From JALCLA01 sp965653565 (GTDB lineage: Bacteria > Pseudomonadota > Gammaproteobacteria > Xanthomonadales > Xanthomonadaceae): 64,000 nucleotides of DNA. The stretch is from contig CBFHAI010000022.1 of the NCBI GenBank assembly GCA_965653565.1, positions 6,896 through 70,895 of the forward strand, written 5' to 3'. This document shows positions 58,865 through 64,000 of the stretch, piece by piece (position 1 is the first letter of the stretch; each line of letters begins with the position of its first letter). Under the pieces are notes generated by a model. The model saw only the letters and a program-made list of their open reading frames with translations. It was not told where the DNA came from and searched no databases. Both the position numbers and the translations under genes were made by a program.

Positions 58865-59761
58865 GTGCCGACCAGCCTGCACACCTCGAATCTTCCCGGC
58901 CTGCCCCTGCTGCACCGGGGCAAGGTGCGCGACGTCTATGCGCTGCCGGAAAACCGTTTGCTGATCGTGGCCACCGACCGCCTTTCGGCGTTCGATGTGG
59001 TGCTGCCCGATCCGATTCCCGGCAAGGGCGAAATCCTTACCCGCCTCTCGAATTTCTGGTTCGCGCAGACCGCGCACCTGATGCCGAACCATCTCACCGG
59101 CATCCCGGTGGCAGCCATGCTGCCCGACGGCGTCGACGTGCCGCTTTATTCCAGCCGCACCGTCGTCGCAAAACGCCTGCGCGCGCTGCCGGTGGAAGCG
59201 ATCGCGCGCGGCTACCTGATCGGCTCGGGCTGGAAGGATTACCAGGCCACCGGCCGCGTCTGCGGCATCGCGCTGCCGGCCGGCCTGCGCCAGGCGGAGC
59301 GGCTGCCGGAACCGATTTTCACGCCGTCGACCAAGGCCGATGCCGGCAGTCACGACGAGAACGTCAGCTTCGATGCGGTGGTCGCGAAAATCGGCGGCAA
59401 CCTGGCCGAACAGGTGCGCGCCAGTACCCTGGCGATCTATCGCTTCGCCGCCGAATTCGCCGCCGCGCGCGGCATCCTCATCGCCGACACCAAGCTCGAA
59501 TTCGGCCTCGACGAGAACGATCGTCTGGTGGTGATGGACGAAATGCTCACCCCCGATTCCTCGCGCTTCTGGCCGGCCGACGACTATCGCGTCGGCATCA
59601 GCCCGCCGAGCTACGACAAACAGTTCGTGCGCGACTATCTGGAAACGCTGGACTGGAACAAGACCGCGCCCGGGCCGGTGCTGCCGACCGCCGTGATCGA
59701 CGTCACCGCCGCAAAGTATGCCGAAGCGCTCAGACGCCTGGCCGATATCGTGATCGACTGA
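58865..59761 (+). CDS. purC: Phosphoribosylaminoimidazole-succinocarboxamide synthase
   Basis: A 298-residue SAICAR synthetase, joining CAIR and aspartate with ATP in purine synthesis. The length and the pattern LLHRGKVRDVYALPENRLLIVATDRLSAFDVVLP match the longer, fungal-like form common in Xanthomonadales. Other conserved blocks: SRTVVAKRLRALPVEAIARGYL, GSGWKDYQATG, FTPSTKAD and DEMLTPDSSRFWP. Start codon is GTG. It is followed at 36 bases by the Mpo1-like gene. Confidence 0.96.
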   Translation: MPTSLHTSNLPGLPLLHRGKVRDVYALPENRLLIVATDRLSAFDVVLPDPIPGKGEILTRLSNFWFAQTAHLMPNHLTGIPVAAMLPDGVDVPLYSSRTVVAKRLRALPVEAIARGYLIGSGWKDYQATGRVCGIALPAGLRQAERLPEPIFTPSTKADAGSHDENVSFDAVVAKIGGNLAEQVRASTLAIYRFAAEFAAARGILIADTKLEFGLDENDRLVVMDEMLTPDSSRFWPADDYRVGISPPSYDKQFVRDYLETLDWNKTAPGPVLPTAVIDVTAAKYAEALRRLADIVID

Positions 59762-59797
59762 CCGACCTGACCCGATTGCCTGTCTGGGAGAACACGC

Positions 59798-60295
59798 ATG
59801 GCCGTCACACCCGAAACCTATGTCGATCCGCGCCGCCCGGTCGACCGGCTGCTCGGTAATTACAGCGAAGACCATCGCAACGAAACCAACCAGGTGATCC
59901 ACTGGATCTGCGTGCCTTTCATCGTGTGGACGGTGATCGCGGCGCTGTGGACGATTCCGGTGCCGGGCAGCCTGTTCCGGCCGGGACTGTGGGCCGGCGT
60001 CGCCGGCGTCGCGGCGGTGGCGTACTACTTCAAGCTATCGCGTCCGCTCGGCATCGCGATGCTGGTGGCGTTCGCCGCGATGATGCTGGCGACGCATCTG
60101 CTGTTCGTGCGGATCGGCGCGCTGAATCTGTTGTGGACCGCGATCGCGGTGTTCGTGATCGCCTGGATCGCGCAATTCATCGGCCACAAGTTCGAAGGCC
60201 GGCGGCCGTCGTTCCTGACCGACCTGGTGTATCTGCTGGTCGGCCCGCTGTGGCTGATGAGCAAGCTGTTCCGCCGGTTCGGACTGCGCTGGTGA
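59798..60295 (+). CDS. Mpo1-like (DUF962) membrane protein
   Basis: A 165-residue protein with about four hydrophobic helices. Family signatures: YSEDHRNETNQVIHWICVPF at the N-terminus and AQFIGHKFEGRRPSF, which carry the conserved histidines proposed to bind iron. The yeast homologue Mpo1 is a dioxygenase in alpha-oxidation of 2-hydroxy fatty acids; the bacterial role is unproven. It overlaps the next gene by four bases (GTGA). Confidence 0.9.
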   Translation: MAVTPETYVDPRRPVDRLLGNYSEDHRNETNQVIHWICVPFIVWTVIAALWTIPVPGSLFRPGLWAGVAGVAAVAYYFKLSRPLGIAMLVAFAAMMLATHLLFVRIGALNLLWTAIAVFVIAWIAQFIGHKFEGRRPSFLTDLVYLLVGPLWLMSKLFRRFGLRW

Positions 60296-60774
60296 CGGCA
60301 GAGCGCAGCGCTGCAGCGAACTACGACGATTTCGCGCTGACACCCGGCACGCGCGACATCCGCTGGCGGATGCGGCTGGCCGAACCGCCGAGCCGCGTCT
60401 ACGGTTTCCTCGCCACCGATGCCGGCCGCGTGCGCTGGTGGTGCGATCGCAGCGAAGAGCGCGATGGTCTCGTGCACCTGCAGTTCCTCGGCGAACAGGA
60501 CCTGATCGTGCCCGTGCTGCGCGCGCAGGCGCCGATGCACTATTCGCTGCGCTATCTCGACGGCAGCGAACTGCATTTCGATCTGCGCGCCACCGACAAC
60601 GGCGGCACCGATTTCGATTTCACCGCCCGCGGCCTCACCGCCGAACGCTGGCGCGATCACCACGCCTCGTGGCTCGGCGCGTTGCTGCGGCTGAAGGCGA
60701 TCTGCGATCACGGCGTGGATCTGCGCAATCACGATCCGGATCTGCGTTTCGATGCGGGCTACGTCGACGCCTGA
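60292..60774 (+). CDS. SRPBCC-like protein of unknown ligand
   Basis: A 160-residue soluble protein that looks like a START/SRPBCC (AHSA1-type) lipid- or ligand-binding fold: an initial IRWRMRLAEPPSRVYGFLATDAGRVRWW, strands with VHLQFLG and ELHFDLRATDNGG, and a final helix HHASWLGALLRLKAICDHG. Starts with GTG overlapping the Mpo1-like gene. The fold is assigned by pattern only; the translational coupling suggests it handles a related lipid. Confidence 0.7.
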   Translation: MTAERSAAANYDDFALTPGTRDIRWRMRLAEPPSRVYGFLATDAGRVRWWCDRSEERDGLVHLQFLGEQDLIVPVLRAQAPMHYSLRYLDGSELHFDLRATDNGGTDFDFTARGLTAERWRDHHASWLGALLRLKAICDHGVDLRNHDPDLRFDAGYVDA

Positions 60775-60782
60775 TACGCCCG

Positions 60783-61670
60783 ATGCCGCTGCGTCATTTC
60801 CTGTTGCTGCTGCTGATCTGCCTGGCGTGGGGCGGCAATTTCCTCACGTCCGCATTGGCGCTGCGTGAGTTGCCGCCCTTCCTTTTCACGGCACTGCGTT
60901 TGGTGCTGGTCGCGGTTTGCCTGGCGCCTTTCCTGCAAAAACCCGGGTCCGGACAATGGCCGCGGTTGATCGCGGTGGCGCTATGCAACGGCGCACTGCA
61001 TTTCGGCCTGAGTTTCTGGGCGCTGAAACTGGCCGGCAACCTCGCCTCGCCCGCCATCCTGATGCAGAGCTACATCCCGATGGCGACCGTGCTCGCCGTG
61101 CTCTTTCTCGGCGAACGCATCGGCTGGAAAACCTCCGCCGGCATCGTGCTGAGCTTCGCCGGCGTGCTGGTGCTGGGCTTCGATCCGATCGTGCTGCAGG
61201 CGCCGCAGTCGATGTGGCTGATGCTGGCGGCCGCCGCCTTCATCGCGGTGGGCACGGTGCTGATGCGCGGCCTCACCGGCTTCACCGCGATGTCGCAACA
61301 AGGCTGGAGCGCCCTGATCGGCATTGCGCCCTTGCTGCTGCTCAGCGCGTGGCTGGAATCGTCGCACTGGGCCACGCTGCAGCACGCCAGCTGGGTCGCG
61401 TGGAGCGGCGTGATCTATTCCGCGCTGTTCGCTTCGGTGCTCGGGCACGGCTTGTTCTACTGGCTCATACAACGCCATCCGGTATCGCGATTGATGCCGT
61501 ATCTGCTGCTCGCGCCGGTGTTCGCGATCGGCCTGGGCGTGCTGTTCCATGGCGACACGCTCGGGGCGCGATTGCTGATCGGGGGCGCGATGGTGCTCGG
61601 CGGCGTACTCGTCATCGCACTGCGCGCCAACACCAAATCGCGGCCGGTGCCCGAGCCGTCGGACGCCTGA
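60783..61670 (+). CDS. EamA (DMT) family transporter
   Basis: A 295-residue inner-membrane carrier with ten hydrophobic segments arranged as two EamA repeats. Opening LICLAWGGNFLTSALALREL and LRLVLVAVCLAPFLQ, then AILMQSYIPMATVLAVLFLGERIG (repeat one) and MPYLLLAPVFAIGLGVLFHGDTLG (repeat two). Such exporters often move amino acids or metabolites, for example YdcZ/RhaT/EamA types; the substrate is unknown. Eight bases after the SRPBCC-like gene. Confidence 0.92.
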   Translation: MPLRHFLLLLLICLAWGGNFLTSALALRELPPFLFTALRLVLVAVCLAPFLQKPGSGQWPRLIAVALCNGALHFGLSFWALKLAGNLASPAILMQSYIPMATVLAVLFLGERIGWKTSAGIVLSFAGVLVLGFDPIVLQAPQSMWLMLAAAAFIAVGTVLMRGLTGFTAMSQQGWSALIGIAPLLLLSAWLESSHWATLQHASWVAWSGVIYSALFASVLGHGLFYWLIQRHPVSRLMPYLLLAPVFAIGLGVLFHGDTLGARLLIGGAMVLGGVLVIALRANTKSRPVPEPSDA

Positions 61671-61671
61671 G

Positions 61672-62046
61672 TCAGGCCGCGCGCGTCATCACTTCGATGA
61701 CGTGGCCGTCGGCATCGCGCAGCACCGCGCCGAAATAATCCGCACCGAATTCGGGACGGGCCGCAGGTTCGCGAATCGTTTCTGCGCCGAGTGCCAGCGC
61801 CGCAGCGTTGGCGCTGTGCACATCGGCGCGGCTGGCGGCACGGAACGCGACGTGGATGCGCGCGCCGGGCGCATGGTCGGTCGGCGTCAGCGGATAGAGG
61901 AAGAAGACCCAGTCCGTGGCCGTGCCGAACGCGGCTTCATTGTCGTCGCAGCGCTGCAGCACGTAGCCGAACGGGGCGAGGACGGCGGTGTAGAAGTCGA
62001 CGGCGCGATCGAGATCGTGGGTGCCGAGCGAGACGTGGTCGAGCAT
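61672..62046 (-). CDS. VOC (glyoxalase/bleomycin resistance) superfamily protein
   Basis: A 124-residue protein with the paired beta-alpha-beta-beta-beta fold of the vicinal oxygen chelate family. Metal-ligand positions: His4 in LDHVSLGTHDL, IHVAFRA in the middle and DADGHVIEV with Glu near the end. Similar proteins are glyoxalase I-like or binding proteins. It lies after the PLP ammonia-lyase gene on the same strand, and its stop meets the stop of the convergent transporter gene. Confidence 0.9.
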   Translation of the reverse strand: MLDHVSLGTHDLDRAVDFYTAVLAPFGYVLQRCDDNEAAFGTATDWVFFLYPLTPTDHAPGARIHVAFRAASRADVHSANAAALALGAETIREPAARPEFGADYFGAVLRDADGHVIEVMTRAA

Positions 62047-62082
62047 GTCGGTTTTCCTGTTGCGGTGTCGGGATTTGCAGAA

Positions 62083-63093
62083 TTAATCGGACGACGCCGA
62101 CGGCAACCATTCGGCGACTTGCGCTTGCGTGAGGTTGCGGCCGGTGAGCACGGTCGCCACGCGCTGCCCGGCAAACCGGATGCGCTGCTCGGAGATTGCC
62201 GCCAGGCCGGCGACGGCGGACGGCTCGGCGATATGCCCCGTGCGGCGATGAAGTTCACGCATCGCCGCGAGCAGGGCCGCATCGTCGACCAGCACCACTG
62301 CATCGACGAGCGGCCGCAGATCGTCGACCGCGGCAGGCACGGGCACACGCACGGCGATGCCGTCGGCGATGGTGTCGGCGCGATACGCGCGACCGGTGAT
62401 CGTCTGCCCGGACTGCAGGCTGTCGGCCATCACGGGCGCGCCGCTCGCGCACACACCGATCATCCGCGTCGCCGGCGCATGCGCCTTCACCCAGCGCGCG
62501 ACGCCGGCGAGCAAGGCGCCGTTGCCGAGCGGCAACACGATCGCATCGAAAGCGACATTCGACGCGAGCAATTCGACACCGATCCCGGCGGCGCCCTCCG
62601 CGATCGCAGGCTCCGCGCCGTCTTCGACGTAACGCAATGCATGCGCAGTGGCGTGGTGCCGGGCCGCCGCTTTCGCCGCGTCGAAATCGTGCCCGGCAGC
62701 GATGATCTTTGCGCCGAGTCGGCGTATGCCGTCGACCTTCGCTGCGTTCGCGCTGAGCGATACGAACACGGTGAGCGCGATCCCATGCCGCGCGCACGCA
62801 TGCGCCATGCCCAATCCGAAATTGCCGGCGCTGGCGCAAACCATCGGCGCGCGATCGCCTGCCGCGACACGGCTGACCACGAAAGCATGCGCGCCGCGGC
62901 CTTTGAAGCAACCGATCGGATTGTCGGTTTCATCCTTCAGCCACAAGGTGCAACCGAGCCAATCGGACAAGGCCTCGCTCGGCGACTGCGGCGTATCGAC
63001 GAACCCGGGATCGGCGCCGGCGCGCGCCGCGGCGATGCGTTCGAGCGAAAGCCGGTGCGGCGCGGTGGACAGCGGTGCAGGATCGGGGCGCAT
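62083..63093 (-). CDS. PLP-dependent threonine/serine ammonia-lyase-like protein
   Basis: A 336-residue fold-type II PLP enzyme. Schiff-base Lys64 in GCFKGRGAH (the S/C-F-K-xRGA motif of threonine dehydratases), substrate loop CASAGNFG and the cofactor phosphate loop LPLGNGALLAG. It lacks the C-terminal ACT domains of biosynthetic IlvA, so it is a catabolic-type or related lyase; Cys63 replaces the usual Ser before Lys. Divergent from an Lrp-type regulator, which probably controls it in response to an amino acid. Confidence 0.88.
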   Translation of the reverse strand: MRPDPAPLSTAPHRLSLERIAAARAGADPGFVDTPQSPSEALSDWLGCTLWLKDETDNPIGCFKGRGAHAFVVSRVAAGDRAPMVCASAGNFGLGMAHACARHGIALTVFVSLSANAAKVDGIRRLGAKIIAAGHDFDAAKAAARHHATAHALRYVEDGAEPAIAEGAAGIGVELLASNVAFDAIVLPLGNGALLAGVARWVKAHAPATRMIGVCASGAPVMADSLQSGQTITGRAYRADTIADGIAVRVPVPAAVDDLRPLVDAVVLVDDAALLAAMRELHRRTGHIAEPSAVAGLAAISEQRIRFAGQRVATVLTGRNLTQAQVAEWLPSASSD

Positions 63094-63094
63094 G

Positions 63095-63100
63095 TAGAAT
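63095..63100 (+). promoter_or_regulatory. Candidate -10 box TAGAAT in the lyase/Lrp spacer
   Basis: TAGAAT directly beside the lyase start codon, 105 bases before the Lrp gene. It repeats the box seen before other plus-strand genes; low certainty. Confidence 0.3.
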
Positions 63101-63204
63101 TCACGGCGTCGCGGAACAGGCGCAAAGCTTAGGCGCCGCACCGCGCAGTCCGGCCGCAAAAACCGCATCCCGCCTGCGGCCTGGCCGCAATTTCCGGGAC
63201 CCCG

Positions 63205-63696
63205 ATGCCGAAACCCGACGCCTCCGCCCTCGACGCCTTCGACCTGCGCATCCTGGCGCTTTACCAACCCGACACGCGCATCACTGCCGAAGCGATCGGC
63301 GCACAGATCGGCCTTTCCGCCGCGGCCGTGCAGCGCCGCTTGAAACGCTTGCGCGAAACCGGCGCGATCGAAGCCGAAGTCGCGCTGCTGTCGCGCGCCG
63401 CGGTCGGCGTGCCGCTGACTTGCATCGTGACCGTGGATATCGATCGCGAGGGCGCGGCGGAGCTGGCGCGCTTCAAATCGCGGATGCAGGCGCTGGCCTG
63501 CGTGCAGCAGTGTTACTACGTGACCGGCAGTGCGGATTTCGTACTGGTGGTGCTGGTCGAGGATATGTCGGCGTATGAAGCTTTCACTCGCGAGCATTTG
63601 CTGGTGGATGCGAATGTGCGGAGTTTTACGACGTTTGTGGTGATGGAGAGGGTGAAGGTTGGGGTTTCAGTGGGGGTGGGTGGCGTTGTGGGCTGA
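63205..63696 (+). CDS. Lrp/AsnC family transcriptional regulator
   Basis: A 163-residue regulator. Helix-turn-helix at about 11-55 (LDAFDLRILALYQPDTRITA, IGLSAAAVQRRLKRLRETGAI). The RAM ligand domain (65-150) has VQQCYYVTGSADFVLVVLVED, the typical G-x-x-D effector region. The C-terminal residues VGVSVGVGGVVG are low-complexity and GTGG-rich at DNA level, probably extended by read-through into the repeat region. Divergent from the ammonia-lyase, its likely target. Confidence 0.93.
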   Translation: MPKPDASALDAFDLRILALYQPDTRITAEAIGAQIGLSAAAVQRRLKRLRETGAIEAEVALLSRAAVGVPLTCIVTVDIDREGAAELARFKSRMQALACVQQCYYVTGSADFVLVVLVEDMSAYEAFTREHLLVDANVRSFTTFVVMERVKVGVSVGVGGVVG

Positions 63697-64000
63697 TTGT
63701 TTGTTCGCTGTCGTGGGCGTTGCGGTTTTTTTGAGGCTCGGTACCGGTCGCTTCATTGCTGGCTTTTTTGCGATGCATTGCACTCCTCCCTTCCCTTCAA
63801 GGGGAGGGCTGGGTGAGGATGGTGTTGATCTTTGCGATCCCGCCTCAAACTTCGTCATTCCCGCGCAGGCGGGAATCCAGTGACTTTGAAGCGGTCCGCT
63901 TCCCTCGCGATTGAAGTTGCGACTTCGCCGGTTTCGTCCCCCTCGGCGGGGGACGAGTCACTTTCTTTGCTTGTGCAAAGAAAGTAACAAAGAAACACAC
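63697..64000. repeat. Right-edge non-coding region with three dispersed Xanthomonadales-type repeats
   Basis: No gene is supported here. Elements seen: CTCCCTTCCCTTCAAGGGGA followed by GGGCTGGGTGAGG (about 63784-63820); GTCATTCCCGCGCAGGCGGG followed by AATCCAG (63854-63880), a common small palindromic repeat; and a perfect hairpin CTTTCTTTGC-TTGT-GCAAAGAAAG (63961-63984). All are known by type from many genomes of this order. The region stops at the window edge. Confidence 0.75.

Noticed and set aside
1..64000. tRNA, rRNA, riboswitch or prophage genes
   Set aside because: Looked for cloverleaf ends, conserved rRNA blocks, known riboswitch cores and phage structural or integrase genes; none could be supported by eye. 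A covariance-model scan would be decisive.

Overview
The window looks like a chromosomal segment of a GC-rich gammaproteobacterium of the Xanthomonadales (Lysobacterales), probably Rhodanobacteraceae- or Lysobacter-like. This rests on codon bias, the split trpE/trpG/trpD locus, the pcm-tolC-waaA neighbourhood, the class GN sortase system, and dispersed repeats typical of that order. It is an inference from gene content; no 16S or other marker is present. There is no phage, IS element, CRISPR, rRNA or tRNA in the window.

Layout. (1) 1-5.3 kb, minus strand: trpG, a DUF1800/DUF1501 secreted pair, trpD, and a monooxygenase cut by the left edge. (2) 5.5-13.3 kb: a fasciclin protein; a three-gene translationally coupled module (140-aa protein, double-domain KaiC-like ATPase, soluble GGDEF-histidine kinase); and, divergent from it, a coupled operon of a membrane acyltransferase-like protein and two paralogous beta-lactamase-fold hydrolases. 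(3) 13.3-18.2 kb: a membrane-tethered TIR-TPR protein and a secreted protein, divergent from a TPR/Rossmann/class III nucleotidyl cyclase protein. (4) 18.2-25.5 kb: trpE with a beta-propeller protein, a lipid kinase, an SGNH hydrolase, the sensor kinase of the dedicated sortase system, and a gene remnant. (5) 25.5-29.5 kb: lower-GC secreted proteins, including a frameshifted S8 peptidase, and degenerate remnants. (6) 29.5-41 kb: TetR-regulated RND efflux, isoaspartyl methyltransferase, TolC, an RCC1-repeat secreted protein and waaA. (7) 41-52 kb: lpxL, an AbrB/PIN toxin-antitoxin pair, an ELM1 protein, LysR/pirin/nitroreductase, YceI, a phosphatase, a zinc-finger protein and a four-gene glycosyltransferase/O-antigen-ligase cluster. 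(8) 52-55.8 kb: sortase response regulator, VIT/vWA sortase target, a 67-aa protein and the sortase. (9) 55.8-64 kb: rraA, rpe, an outer-membrane barrel, a J-domain protein, cytochrome c, purC, small membrane proteins, a DMT transporter, a VOC protein, a PLP ammonia-lyase and an Lrp regulator.

How they fit together. Envelope biogenesis dominates: Kdo transferase, lipid A acyltransferase, core glycosyltransferases and ligase, RND/TolC efflux, and sortase anchoring. Tryptophan genes are scattered among secreted-protein genes. The most unusual signals are: a short IF-x-[DNG]-GFE motif ending four secreted proteins or remnants and sitting at the mature N-terminus of a fifth; the KaiC/GGDEF-kinase module; the TIR and cyclase genes facing each other; a sortase system whose kinase lies about 27 kb from its regulator and whose target lacks a canonical LPXTG signal; and a family of palindromic tandem repeats at three intergenic sites.
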